From positions 7,895,297 to 7,959,296 of the forward strand of contig NC_133230.1 in NCBI RefSeq assembly GCF_040436345.1: DNA of 64,000 nt, written 5' to 3'. Both the position numbers and the translations under genes were made by a program. The DNA comes from Pagrus major (Eukaryota; Chordata; Actinopteri; Spariformes; Sparidae). Position 1 is the stretch's first letter. The number at the start of each line of letters is the position of its first letter. Under the pieces are notes generated by a model. That model had not been told where the DNA came from. It saw only the letters and a program-made list of their open reading frames with translations, and made no database searches. This document shows, in pieces, positions 1 through 12,605 of this stretch.

Positions 1-221
1 AGACAGTGCATCAAGTAATGAAAGTTTATGTTGTCGGCATGGCACAGGCAAAATCCATTTTAGCTGCTCAACCCTGACCTCTGGTCTCATTTAGGACGGT
101 GACAGGATTGTAACCAAAGTGGATTTTTCCGGGCCTCAGATGACGGTCCCCTTGGACCCGAGAGGTGAATCTCTGTGCTGTAGAAGGCAGTTTCTGTTGC
201 TGTCCATCATGTCAAGGTGTT
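1..221 (-). other. 3' flank / 3' UTR side of slc1a7
   Basis: This stretch lies downstream of the slc1a7 stop codon (222-224, minus strand) and is probably 3' UTR. No open frame with support is seen on either strand. No polyadenylation signal was picked out with confidence, and the transcript may run beyond the window. Confidence 0.4.
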
Positions 222-3200
222 TTAGACTTGGCAGAGGTTGTAGCAGGCCACAGGTCTCTCCGTCACGCAGTCTCCGTCCACCTCGAACACGTAATCGCAG
301 CGGTGTGTGATGAGAGGAGCATCAGACAACGCCACGCTCTGATTGCCAAAGGAGATGACCGTGTCTCTCTGTAGGGAAGACATCACAAACAGTACCGTTA
401 GTTAAGATAGAAAAATAAGTTCTCAGAGGTTGGGTTTTTCAAGAATTACACGAAAACAGGTAACAATGAGTCTGAAGGTGATCTGTTTTTATCTCAGGTC
501 ATTCATAAAATGATTTTTCTAAATTTCAATATGGCCTTTACTACTACTTTAAGTAGCAGAAAATGGAAATACTTAAGTGTCGTACTTGAGTAAACTGTAG
601 TTTCATCACTGGTTTGTGGGTTCTGACACTTAGATTTTTATTGTTACTGCAAATGTATGTCTTTTCCAAATATCAGTTATTGGTCTCCTTGATTTCTAGT
701 AATCAATATCGACCCTAATAAACCATATCAGCCCGAATGTAGGTTTTCAGGGCTTTTAAATCGTCACAGGTGCATGTAACATGACATTTGTTACATAGAA
801 ACACCCAAGTAGTCTTTTTTTTGGGACTGGAAAATACTTAGCAGGTATTTGGACTTCAACCAATCAGAGCAATGAACCGTAAGACTCTTTTCCATCGAGA
901 AAAGCCTTTATTGCCGTTCTTTGCTCCTCTTTCCATGAAGGAATACTTTCTCGTGTGATTTCATGATCTCATGAAACCAGCTGCCTCACAAGATAAACAA
1001 CATACATGTGCATGTTGCCCAGAGCAAATAGAGATTGTCTGTCTTACCCGTTGGTTGGTAGCTCCGTTACTGGAAGGAGTGGGGGTATCTGAAGTACAAG
1101 TGGCTGCTTTCTCAAAGTCCTTCTTGCATAAATGAGCCATAATCCCAGCCGCGAAGGCATCCCCGAGAACGTTGATCATCGTCCTGAACCGATCACTGAG
1201 AATCAGACAGAAAAATAATTTACACGTTGCCCCGTCAGCCTCTAAAAGACCCAGTGATGCTCTTTAAAGGATAATCATTTTTGTGCTACTCACAGGACCC
1301 AATCGATGGCCACAATCAGCGAGATGTCAGCAGGCGGTAACCCCACAGAAGTCAGGACGATCACCATGGTAACCAGACCAGCTTGAGGTATCCCAGCTGC
1401 CCCGATGCTGGCTGCTGTTGCCGTTATACTGATGAGACAAGAGTCAGGATGTTAATGGATGTGATATAAAGAACTTGTAATGCAGAGATAATGAGCTCAG
1501 AGTTTATCTCACCTAATAGTGACCAGCTGGCCGAAGTCCAAGTCATACTCATTGACCTGAGCGATAAAGATGGCCGCCACTGCCTCGTACAGGGCCGTGC
1601 CGTCCATGTTGATGGTGGCTCCTACTGGCAGCACGAAGCGAGCGATCTGCCGGTCCACTCCGCAGTTCTCCAGGAGACACTTCATGGTGATTGGCAATGT
1701 GGCTGAGCTGTAAAGGAAGAGGAAAACGGTCATGGTACTCACTGGGCTTCATTCCAAAAGATGATCAATCAGAACCGGTAAAAACAAATGGTATCCTCTT
1801 ACCTGGATGACGTGGCCAGCGCGATGACAAGGGCCTGCAGCAGCCCTCTGATGTAGGGGAAGGGATTTTTGCGAGTGAAGAAGTAGAAGAAGAGAGGCAG
1901 CAGGATGAGGCCGTGCACAAACAAACCCGACAGGACCGTGATGAAGTACATGCCCAGCTTCTCTCCCAGGTGGGCCGGGTCGTGCATGTCCAGGATCTTG
2001 CCTGCCACAAGGAACACGATGCCAAAGGGGAAGTACCTACACAGAGGAGAGAAGAGGAGGAACATGATCATGGATGTCCTACTATCACTTTCTGGCAGAG
2101 GATGTGCATTTGTGTAACAAAAATAGTCTTCACTTTCTCTTAATCCGAAAAAACATAAGAGGAAATGAGCTGTGTCAGGGTCATACATGGATCTTACCTC
2201 TGTATTCATACACTATTTATATTATACACCTTTATGTAACCAGAAACACAAGTCTTGTTCAAGGAGAAATCTCCTGAGAGGTGAGTTGTTGCAGGAAGCC
2301 AACAGTGGAAACATGAGTCAGAGTTGGAGAGAGGAGTCTGGAGATTACCTCGAGGAACTGCCAGCAAGAATTTATCTCCAAAGTCATAATTCGACATTCA
2401 AAGTTGGCCCAAAGGATTACATTGCAGCCATTGCAGCTTTTTTTGTCATTCTTTATTGCCCTCGAAACTTTTCAGCCCAGCCTCAACACACATATCGTAT
2501 GAGTTATCAAGAAAACAAGTGTTTGGGATGTTGGACGCTCGAGAAAACACTGTGGCTACCCCAACATCACACCCGCATGTGATATTTGAACGTCTCACTT
2601 TAAATTAACCTGCTGTGACAGCTTACTCTCCTCTGTAGCCTGGCTGGAGGGATTTGCTCACATTCAGCCACAAGAGCATTAGTGAGGTTATGCACCGGTG
2701 CTGGGCCAGATAAGGCTCTCAGTCGGCAGTGCAATTCATCTCAAAGGTGCTGAGGATAGGTCTGTCAAACTTTTCTTAATGAACCTGGCTTTGTGCACAC
2801 AGGCTTTTTCAAGTTGAAAGAGGTAACGGCCTTCCCCTGAAAATGTTGTCATATACTTTCAAGAGTCAAGGGTTTCATCGTATTTACAGTTATTCAGCTC
2901 TAATCTTATTTGTGAAAGTGCCTCTTAGATCCATTCACACAAGCCGACTCATCACCTCCCGTGGGAGGCAGTGAGGACACCTCGGCAACACCTGTAACTC
3001 TCTCTGGTGTTTATTTTTACACATAATCTGGCTCTAAACTCTGTGTTGTCTGTCTTTTTTTGGATGTGTTTGCGTGACACTCTTTTTGAAAGTGCTCGTG
3101 GGTGCTATCTTACCACATGGCAGCGTTAATGATCTTCATGACGCACTCGTTGATGCACTGGCACACGTTGACCAGTGGCGCTCCACGTTCTCCCATCTTC

Positions 3201-6200
3201 CCCAGCAGCAGACCTGAGAAAGGGAACATAGGAGTTACCTCTGATAAAAGGTTTATTAGGTGTTTAATTTAATACTTAATTAATGGTTAACAAGTCATGC
3301 TTTATGGATCAGATATACGTCATTAATCAGAATAACTTTTGCCAGGTTGTGAATGTCCCTTTGGCTGGATCAACTGAATTAACAATGTCAGGTAGTCATT
3401 AGCAGTGGTGGAAAGTAAGAAAGTAATCTGAAAGTTGAAGTCACGATTAACTTTTCTTAGATTTATTGTCAGACTACACTATCTGTATAAAAAAAATATT
3501 TAAACTTCACCTCCACCCCTTTCATGCATCAGAACCCATCTTCTAATATCATAATCTAGTTGCGGGGCAATTTTTCTGCAGAATGAGTATTTAACTTTTG
3601 AAGCTTCAAGTATATTCTGCTAACATGTCTTTACTTTTACTTAAGTAAAGAATGAATATTTCCTCCATCACTGGTTGCTAGAAAAAGGGTTAATTCCTGG
3701 GTCTTCAACAGAGGGTCAAGGATCCCTAAGTGGTCCTCAGAGTACTGCAAGGAGACACCAAGTTGTGTTTTTTTGTTGTTGTTGTTGTTGTTTTTATAAC
3801 CCATATCAATATGAATCCAACATATAATTGGCAAATATCAATTTGTTAAAGAAAAAACATTATGTTTACACAACATTGACGATAGTCTACACATGATTCT
3901 TTGTGCAATTATGAGAGCAAGCCATACGCTGAATATCTGTGCAGCACCTATACATTAGGGGTCCTTGGTCTTGTTGACCAAGTGTTTGACGACACTGGTT
4001 GTCGGGTCGACGTTTATCAATTTGTATCAATCTAATCAGCTTGTTTTTGCCTGCTTGTGTGTTTGTTGGTGCATGCTTATGTTTAATAAGTTATGTGTCA
4101 TGTTGGAGCAGAATAAACACCAGCCAGGGGGATTTTTCACAACCTGGCAACCCAAAAGTTGTAATGGTTTAAAATGTAGGGAATAAAATAATGGCTTATA
4201 ATTGATCTACAAAGTTTAAGTTCAAATTGGATTTGTTAACCGGCAGTGCAGCCATTAGTAAGAAGCTATGAACCCTTCAGTGTGTTATTAGAAAGTACCA
4301 CAACAAGGATTATACTGAAATAAACAAAGATTTGGAGATGTTCATTGAGCTCTGTGGTTATCTTACCCATGGTGGCTGAGAAGATGACAATCCCCAGTAC
4401 GTTCATGCCCTTGCTGGTACTGGGAACAATTTTGTACTTGATGTCCGGTGCAGGAGTGATCTCCAGGAAGACTGGGTGACCCAGCTGAGGGTTGTGGTAG
4501 TCGGGCATGACGTACACATAGTTGGCCTGAGACTCTTTAACATCAGAGTTCTGTACAATAGGAACCAGGTCGGTTCGGTACTGGAGTGGGATGAAAGAGA
4601 ACAACCACAGAGAGCTGTTAATATGTGGATGTTGAACATTGAAATAATTTTGCAGTATAATGAAAGCCAGTGAGAGATTTTGATCACTCACCTGCTGAAA
4701 AGTTGCTTCGATTAGATTTGACGGGATCATGTTCCTGTAAAAGACAATAAACAGACAAATATATCAGATCATGTCGAGTAAAAACTATAATTCAACAATA
4801 CAGCCTGGCAAATATATTCAATCTGAAGTCCTGAAAACGTTTCTACATGGAAATGCTACTTTTAAAGTAATTGATCAGAATACAACACTGGCTGTTTAAG
4901 TTAAATTACTGACAGTCTGACCTCCCCTCTGCTTCATGGACATTCAGTCTTGCTATCTTACATGCAACTCATGAATGCCAACAAAATATCTTCCAACACA
5001 ACTAGCAGAGATTTTCCACACGATGAAGGAAAACAGAGAAAGACCTTCACATGTGAGCAAGGTGAAAATCGCATGTGGAAAGCCAGCATCATGTGCCAGG
5101 ACTGTATTTATACAGCGTGCGTCAATGACACTGACCTCAGGTAGGAACACGTAAGAGTTGGACTGAGTGTACACCTGACCTCTGGCTTACAGCAACAAAC
5201 CAGCTCGCTAAACTAAGGCTTTTAGAAGAAGGTATTAATGAGCCTCTGGCATGAATGGCCCGGCAGTAAGCCTGAACACAAACACACACACACACACACA
5301 CCAGACTGCAGGCTCTGTCTTACAGAGAGTAACATTGCATAAGAACCTTCTGAGAAAGTGCAGGCTTAACAGATCACATTAAGTGTCTCCCTATTCTTAG
5401 CCGACTTGCTGCGTAGCGGTGATGCTGCAACTACCTCACAAGCACAATTTCCCTTTATCGCCGACTTCCTTCCTCTCCTGACAGAAAGGTCCAGGTTCTC
5501 CAGGTTTATATGCAGATCATGATAGATTTTTGTCATATGTAATAATTGATTTAAATGTGCCCCATTTTATTAGCTATTTCTTTTTTTTTTTTTTTTTTTG
5601 GATCCTTGTTCACTTAACATTAGAAGCAACATCATTTTCAGCTTTGCTTGCTGAGAATTGCATGATGCCTGACTTGTTATGTTCTGAAAGCTATTATGTT
5701 GGCTCCCAGGATCAAACTGAAGCCGTGAGCTTTTGTGATTAGGGGGCTTCCTGTTCCCGAGGAAGCCTGTGGGAGGTCACAAGGTCTAAACTGGATCTGT
5801 ACTGGTTTTAATTGGTCTGTACTGGTCTTCCGTGTGTGTTAAATGGTATTACAAAGCAAATCTTGGTCCTGGAAAATAACACTAATGAGATAGAAGAGTT
5901 GAAAATCTGGAATCTCCTGAAAAGCCGAGACCAGGCGGGGAATTTTCTCCATCTTATAGAAATGCAGGTTTTAAGTGCTTTTTTCAGTTATCAGATCTTT
6001 TCCAAAAATAGCAGAGACTCCAGGTAAGTAACAATGTCTTCTAATGAGGGATCCGCTTAGGAACAAGGAAAAAACGGAAGAAAAACCTATTTACAAAGTA
6101 AGCCTGATTGGCTCGTTTAACAAAATGCTGTATAGTCTTCTAAGCTGCTTTTATGAAAGAGGAGGAACATCTTAACCAAGCTAACTGAAAGAGGAGATGA

Positions 6201-9200
6201 TGTTCATCACTCTAAGCCATGCTCGTGGTCTGCAGGCCCACCACTATGGTCCTGACTAATGAACGTCAAGAACTGTTTTATGGATCGCTGTGAAATGTGC
6301 TACATATATTCATGGTACCCAGAGGAGGAATCTTAGTGACTGTTGATCCTTTGAGTTTTCATCCAGCACAAGCAACAGGTTAAGATATTAATTAACCTTG
6401 TAATAAATCTCAATATCTGCTAGCTGAATTGGCACAGTATTTGTAGACATTCATGGCTCTCAGATGATGAATCTTGATGACTTTGGTGATCCCCACCGGC
6501 ACAATTTGAGGGTTCTGGGGGTTCACAAATAATGTACAGGAAATGTAATGTGTATCAACAGGAACTTTGTTTGCATGCAAGTTAATAATAAGGATACCGG
6601 TAGGTGCATCATATCCCGACTGATACTTCCAATGATTGAGGGAATATTGCGAGGATTACCATCGGAACCACACTCAACCAAGCCCAATTGGTAAAACAGA
6701 TACAGATCCCAGCTATTAGAGTTTCTCAGAGATGAGCCTTTAAAAAGTTATCATCCACCAAAAACTGAACTCCAAAACCATGCCTGTGGAGATCACCCTG
6801 ATTATTTAGCTTTGCCATTGCGGTTGTGTCAGCATCCTGATGTTAGCATTTAGCTCGAAGCACCGCTAGGCCTAAACACAGCCACACTCAGCTGTTTGAA
6901 TGGTTGTAAACTCTTCCATCATGGAAAGAGGAATTACACTGAAGAGCTGGTAGGGACTCATGGCTCTTCAGTGAGGTAACATCTGAATGAAAGTGTTCCT
7001 ATCTCTATGTTCATTTTGTCATAGTGTGATCGTGTTTGTGTCCATCAATATTCACCTGATGAGGTCCAGCAGAGCGTCAGCAGAGGTCATAACAGGCCCT
7101 GAACTTGAATGGTGGCCATCTTTTTCTGAGCCTGTCCCCGGGTGGATGATGAGCACCAGCACGATGCCGACGATGACAGCGATGAAGGTCGTCCACAGGT
7201 AGTAGGTGATGGTAAGGACTCCCAGCCGACCGCTTGCCCTTGTGTCCATGGCTGACAGGCCCGACATAAGACTGGGTGAGAAAACAAGAAATGTCATATT
7301 AACTTTAAAGTGTTCAAAACAGTGAATGAAAGACTTATTTAGTTTAGTTTTGATGTACTTTCAGGAATCTAAAACTAAGAATTTGATTAGAAAAGTACTA
7401 GTCATTTGCTGGTTTGCTGGTGTTTGCATTTTTCTTATGACCATTTCATTCACTACAGATGGATGAAACAAAAGTGAAAAAATACTTTAATGCACTTTTT
7501 AAAGTGCTCACTTTTTAGATGCATTACAATTTAAAGTTTGTGGATTGTGGAATGTAAAATCAGTGCGTTGATTACTTTCAACCGAAGAGACTGAGAAAAG
7601 GACGAGGGGATGATGTGGTAGATATTACGGTAGTTTTCTGTGGTTGATGCAATAACAGCTTGTTTGGTGTATCAGAGGAGTGACAACACAGGTGAGGCCT
7701 TTTCTTACCTGGAGGTGATGAGCGGCAGAATCAACATCTTTAACATCCTCATCAGCAGTTCTCCAGGGAAGGAGAAGTAGATCTTAGCCTGTGTGTGAGA
7801 GAAACACCTGTAGCAAACCTTACTTCTATAAAAGTCTGCCCTCTCAAAGTTTACCATCATACTGTTCAGACCAAGTAATATCTCAAGTAATATCTCACAG
7901 CTGAAAACCCTGTAAGGACATTTTTCTAGTGTAGTTCAGCACAAAACAATGTTAGCTAAATAAATCTGATGTGATTTATATTCATTAGATTAGATTTATG
8001 CCACCCGAGCACTTACAGGATCTCCTTTTAAAAAGTCCAGTTTGTAAGAAAGTTGATATTCCCAACTCGTCAAATTCTGACACTTTGGATGGGCAGGTCG
8101 GGCTGGCCACCAACCCATGGAGATTTGATGAGTCGGGAATGAGACTCAACAATCATCTTTCTTTGAATTGAACCTTAAATGTTTTAAATGTTATCTTTTC
8201 AATTTCTTAAATACAGTTTCGGATTCAGCACTTACAGAAAAATAGTGTGTATTACTGTTGTTATTATGAAAAGAAGCCTAATTCAATTTTATTTGGACCA
8301 AATAATTTTTGCTTTTGTTGAAATCAAATTCTCCAATAAATCATTTTGCCAAATAATTCAAAAAAGGTTATTTGTCTCATTCAGAGTAACTCTTTAAGAT
8401 CACTTTGAGATCGATTGCTATTGTCCCCTTGATGCTCTTTGTGTTTCCCAAATTCGTTTCTTTGCAGATGATGACGCTGTGTGTGTCATAGGCTGCTGCC
8501 AGCACACAAGGTTAGATCGCGGGGCTCGCTGGCCACTTATCATTGATTTAGCTGCTGCCAAAACACATCTACTACTAACATCTACTCATTAAAGAATAAC
8601 AGATGGTCACCATTTGAGCACATATGACTAACTTTTTAGCAAGTAGTTACACATCCAGCAGTTTGGGAGCAACAGTATAATTCATTTTGAGCCATGGTTC
8701 TGGCCCCTTGATGAATGTAAGTTCAATATTCACAGCTCTGTTTTGGTTCCCTCCAACTACTGAGGGAAATATTTGGCTCTTCGCTAACTGCCTGTCTGCT
8801 GTTGGGTGATCAGCAGGTAGTGTAGTCTGGGTTTATAGAGCTTTATTTTCATGAAAACATCAATGACATGACGCTATGAGAGTGAGAATGAAGCAAAACA
8901 TTTAAGTTGTAGCTGTAAAACCAGAACAATGAGTTAAAAGATGCAATAAAACTTAGCTGTGGGTTCATCACAATAAGAATCACCCTCCTTCTAGTGCTCA
9001 GGTGATCCAGTGTTAACATAAAATCTATCTATTATAGCTGCTTCAACTATTTTTGCACTTCTTCTGATACCTTTGGCTCTCTGACTCATCTATCTGCTTC
9101 TGCTCTCACTGTGACATAACCAGCTTTATCGACAGCGTCAGGACACATGAGGTGTGAACAGGAGAGGCTGGCTGTTACTTCCTATCATTAATGTTGAGTT

Positions 9201-9465
9201 AATTTGCACTCAGTGTTGAATATCCCACTACATCCTATCAACATAAGACTGTAAGGTCCAGTCACATTGCTGTCTGCTGAATTTCAATCAATCCATTCAT
9301 CCATACCTGTGTAGACAGGTTCAGTGACCTGAGGACAAATCCAAGCACACAGCCCGTCACTACAGCAATGACCGATAGTGTCAGCAGGCCGTTCCTCTTG
9401 CAGTAGTCCTTAATATACGCCCTGGCTTTCACCGACACCACGCTCTTAAACATCTTGTCCAACAT
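222..9465 (-). CDS. slc1a7: Excitatory amino acid transporter, EAAT5-like (SLC1 family)
   Basis: Sodium-coupled glutamate transporter with an associated chloride conductance; EAAT5 members act in the plasma membrane of retinal photoreceptors and bipolar cells. Coding exons from 5' to 3': 9307-9465, 7709-7788, 7056-7271, 4692-4734, 4367-4580, 3114-3213, 1803-2036, 1513-1707, 1294-1428, 1048-1195, 222-368. All junctions have GT/AG sites and the phases fit, giving 556 residues (family about 560). Visible signatures are [17 protein letters not shown] (exon 2), the serine-rich TSSSSATLP across exons 7-8, [20 protein letters not shown] (exon 8), [17 protein letters not shown] (exon 9) and INVLGD (exon 10). 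The loop [14 protein letters not shown] and the run [15 protein letters not shown] match EAAT5 better than EAAT1-4. An in-frame TAG eight codons upstream supports the start. The C-terminus reads YNLCQV. The a or b paralogue cannot be decided here. Confidence 0.93.
541..611. mobile_element. Partial short DNA-transposon-like repeat in slc1a7 intron 10
   Basis: The stretch from TTTAAGTAGCAGAAAATGG to TCATCACTG resembles one end of the common fish repeat whose termini read CAGTGGTGGAAAGTA, and whose interior is rich in ACTTAAGTA-type steps. Only one end remains. It is related to the fuller copy at 3403-3673. Recognition is from memory of the family pattern. Confidence 0.4.
3403..3673. mobile_element. 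Short non-autonomous DNA-transposon-like element with inverted ends
   Basis: Left end CAGTGGTGGAAAGTAAG and right end CCTCCATCACTG are imperfect inverted repeats about 270 bp apart, inside slc1a7 intron 5. The interior has ACTTTTACTTAAGTAAAG-like steps typical of an abundant fish element. Flanking octamers GTCATTAG and GTTGCTAG agree at five of eight bases, which could be a decayed target duplication. No coding capacity is seen. The superfamily assignment (hAT-like) is a guess. Confidence 0.5.
3773..3791. repeat. (TTG)n microsatellite
   Basis: About six TTG units inside slc1a7 intron 5, flanked by short T runs. Confidence 0.85.
5282..5302. repeat. (CA)n microsatellite
   Basis: About ten CA dinucleotides in the 2.3-kb intron 3 of slc1a7. 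The rest of this intron shows nothing recognisable except the T run at 5579-5599 and a repeat fragment near 6760-6905. Confidence 0.9.
5579..5599. repeat. Poly-T tract
   Basis: An uninterrupted run of about 21 T, within slc1a7 intron 3. It could be the tail of a retroposed copy on the minus strand, but no body was recognised beside it. Confidence 0.8.
6760..6905. repeat. Interspersed repeat fragment (fish-type)
   Basis: The stretch containing CCATTGCGGTTGTGTCAGCA and GTTAGCATTTAGCTCGAAGC resembles an interspersed repeat seen widely in fish introns. No ends or target duplication were found. The family is not identified. Confidence 0.35.
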
Positions 9466-9479
9466 GATACAAACTCGGT

Positions 9480-11278
9480 CCGTATCCTAGCAGGCCCCCC
9501 CTCCCCCCTGAGCAGCGACAGATATCCTGATATCCTGGTTGGGGAAGTTGATCAGTGTGTATCCACCAAGAGCCGAGGCGGAGGAGTGAATCTGATCAAA
9601 TGTGAGTCCTCTCTTGCACTGAGGAGCTCATCCAGTCTGGGAGAGGAAGTGTTGACTAACTGATTCCTAGTAAAGCATTGCCTAAAAGGATTATCCCTAT
9701 CCCATGCTAAGAGATACTCCTCCACAGCCACTTAAGCTTTATTAAAGAGGCTAAAGCCAAGACTTCAGTGCTGATCAGCTCCTCCATTTATAGCTTATTA
9801 TGAGTTATTACGACCGACCTGCAAGTCATCTCATTCATAAAACTGCTTGAGCATTGACCTCTGTGACTCTCATTTAAACAGGGTCGTAGCACCACCAACT
9901 TTTACTCACCTTCAGTCAATCATGTTTCAGATTAATTGACAATTTAGACAACATTTAGTCACAAGACAAAAGTTATTGAAACAAAATATAAATAAGACTA
10001 ATCTTAACAAGATAAAAGTGGCATGAACCAGAATATTACTGTTTAAGTGACCACTGATATTTGTCACATAGCAACGTGCAAGTGAAGGAGTTGAACTGTG
10101 CAGGCAGGATTATCAGAGGGCAGAGGCTAAAGGTAAGACACCGGCATCAGTCCTCGGTGTTCAGGACATGCACTTGATCTTACCATGACGTTAAACTCTG
10201 TCCTCTGTGCAGAGGGGTCAGTGCGTGCATTGAGAGGCCTTAACTTCTGGACTTGGCATTTTAGGTGGGGAAATAACCCTGAGAAGAATTTGTTTGGACT
10301 CAAAGTATCACTGCTACGCTAACATGGTGTATATTGTACTGTACTTTTGCCGCAATTTCAGCAGAATCAAACCTAAAAAAGGTGGAATCAGAGTTATTAA
10401 TGAATAGATAATAGGAAAATAGTTCAAATGGAGAATCTAACAGAGGAAGAAGATTGTAAATGACATGCCATTGTTATCAGCTGTTCCAGTTACTCTAGCG
10501 TGTTGTTGATTCTCCAGCTGACCTATCTCCTCTGACGTCACAGTCTCCACGCTGACCTTGGAACAGATCCAAATTTGACTGTCCAACAATGTCTGCAGAC
10601 GTCACCTTTTAACCAATCCAATCACATGTAATCCTTGTCCTGAATAATGCACGCAGCGAGATCAGAGAATGATGGAAAAGCGAAACACACAGACTTAGAG
10701 ACAATTGTCTCCGTTTCTTTTCAAAGGTTTTTTTCTTTCCTGCTAAATCTTGATTCTCCAACTCTTCTCAAAATTAACTCTTTATAGGGCTTTATAGTGA
10801 GATTCAACTCATCATTTAGCTGTCTGCAACTTAACTGTTTGGGTTCAGTCTTGCTGCTCTCATAGCAGCTGTTTTCAATGAAAAAGCTCAAAGCTCAGCA
10901 TCAAACAGCAGACAGACACAGTTAGCAACTCGCTGGTGATCACAGTGGAGCATTAGCAGCTAAAGAGCCAGATATTTTCCCCAAGTATCCAGAAAATAAA
11001 GTCTAAATACGTGTGAAAAATGGACTTACTGTTTATTCTCCAACTCCAACTAAATCATAATGGTGCTTTGTGACTTCTGGATGTACTATCAATTTAAGGT
11101 GATGATATGTCAATGTTGTCTTTTAACTGAATGACCGGAATAAATACAGTTCAGAGCAAGGGACGTTTCTGCAAAGCAACAGATAAGTTAAAACTTCATG
11201 TTTTTATGTTCCAACTTCATGTTTCCCTAGGCTGATTTTTAAATTGTTCTCTTGTCACAAGACAAAAGTAGAGATCAG
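9480..11278. other. Gene-free interval between slc1a7 and the light-chain array
   Basis: No coding segment is supported on either strand. This interval must hold the slc1a7 promoter and any 5' untranslated exons. A full cyclic-AMP response palindrome TGACGTCA lies at 10533-10540, and a second GACGTCA core lies about 65 bp further on, near 10598. Whether either belongs to slc1a7 is unknown. Homology to the cassette repeats begins at about 11279. Confidence 0.5.
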
Positions 11279-11436
11279 AATATTGTGTGCTTGGTGAGGT
11301 TCCTGTCAGCTCTGTGTTCAGTGGTCTGTGTCAGAGTCTCTTCCTCTTCAGCAGCTGCAGTCGGTTCCTGCTGTAACAGCTCAGTATCTCTGCAGTCTGA
11401 CTGAGGGAGGTTTTTGTACGATGGAAAATCACTGTG

Positions 11437-11907
11437 TGAACACAGCAGCACTGCTGATATAATGGTAACTCTGACAGTAATAAACTGCTGCATCTTCAGT
11501 CTGAACTCCACTGATGGTCAAAGTGAAGTCAGGGCTGCTTCCACTGCCAATAAACCGAGCTGGTGTTTCTAATTCACGTGTGCTCACATATCTTATTAGG
11601 AGCTTTGGGGTCTGTCCAGGTTTCTGTTGATACCAGAACATAGCCTGAACAGTATCAGACCAACTGTAAACAGCTGGGTTTGTCTTACAGGTGAGAGTGA
11701 CAGTGGATCCTGGATTAAATGTCACTACTGGAGGCTGAGTCACAGTCACCTGACCGCTGCATCCTGCACACAAAAACAAATCATTGATTTATCAGCAGAA
11801 ATAAATGAGAGAAAAGGCAGCACATCATGTCTGAAATGTTGCTGAGTGAACAAACCTGTAAAACAGCAGCAGGCCAGCGTCCAGATGAGGATGGTGATGA
11901 GAGTCAT
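11437..11907 (-). CDS. Ig light chain V gene, family A, copy 1 (V-A1)
   Basis: Supplies the light-chain variable domain. Leader exon 11856-11907 encodes [18 protein letters not shown], with the start in ACCACCATGA. V exon 11437-11763 follows a 92-bp intron. The domain starts [11 protein letters not shown] and has Cys23 (LTCKTN), Trp ([10 protein letters not shown]), a long CDR1 ([12 protein letters not shown]), and Cys88 in [16 protein letters not shown]. The signal at 11409-11436 has heptamer CACAGTG, a 12-bp spacer and nonamer ACAAAAACC on the minus strand, which is the kappa rule. The promoter has octamer variant CTTTGCAT (12010-12017) and TTTATA (11974-11979), and is nearly identical in all eleven family members. 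Ile in RFIGSG and Pro in SSPDF are unusual framework changes, but the frame is intact. Joining to J1 needs inversion. Confidence 0.93.
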
Positions 11908-12605
11908 GGTGGTTGTGCTTTCTGCTGTGTTGACTGACAGATCTGAGTCCTGCAGTGTTGAACTCACAGGACTATAAACCTTCTCAGTTCACTGGAGGAT
12001 CAGCTGACCATGCAAAGCCTCCTCTCTATGGAAATGATTTCTCTGCTCTCAACACACTGAAGGCAACGTGGGACACAAAATCAGGAGAAATACTGCTTGG
12101 ATTTACACCATCTATGATCTTAATGGAACAGAGGAAAATATTTATATTAGAAGTGCAGTTGAGGATTTAAGGATGAGTTTGTGTCCACTGTGGTTGGTAT
12201 GATATGTCTGTTTGTCAGCCTTTCATTTACTCACAGGGTTTACTGGAGATAAATAATATATTTAATATCTGTTTAATCTGAGTTATCAGTAAATTATGAT
12301 TATTTCAAAAGCATCATGTTAATTTAACCATGTATCACCTGATATAAACTGTGAAGAAATGAGTTTGTTTCAAGGCGACTGTAATCGTTTCTCTGTCAGG
12401 AGTAGAAAAGTCAAGAAAAATTAAAGAAATGATTCTTATTTATTCAATATTTTCAATCTATAACATTGAACAATCTTTGTAGATTCAAAATATATATATT
12501 TGTTCTGTGTTAATATGAAAAGCAGAGAGTGTTTTCAGTGGATAGATGCTTGTTCACAGTGCAGGAGGTTTTTGTATGGCCACTTAATGAGTTTGTATCA
12601 CTGTG

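Noticed and set aside
2172-2582. 136-codon plus-strand frame in slc1a7 intron 6
   Set aside because: No domain, no sensible start context, and it lies within the intron between exons 3114-3213 and 1803-2036.
11955-12170. Plus-strand open frame of 71 codons repeated with near identity at ten V-A promoters (e.g. 11955-12170)
   Set aside because: It starts at TTG, not ATG, overlaps the V-A promoter and octamer, has no domain, and is kept because the promoter is kept; the cassette 5 copy is interrupted by a stop.
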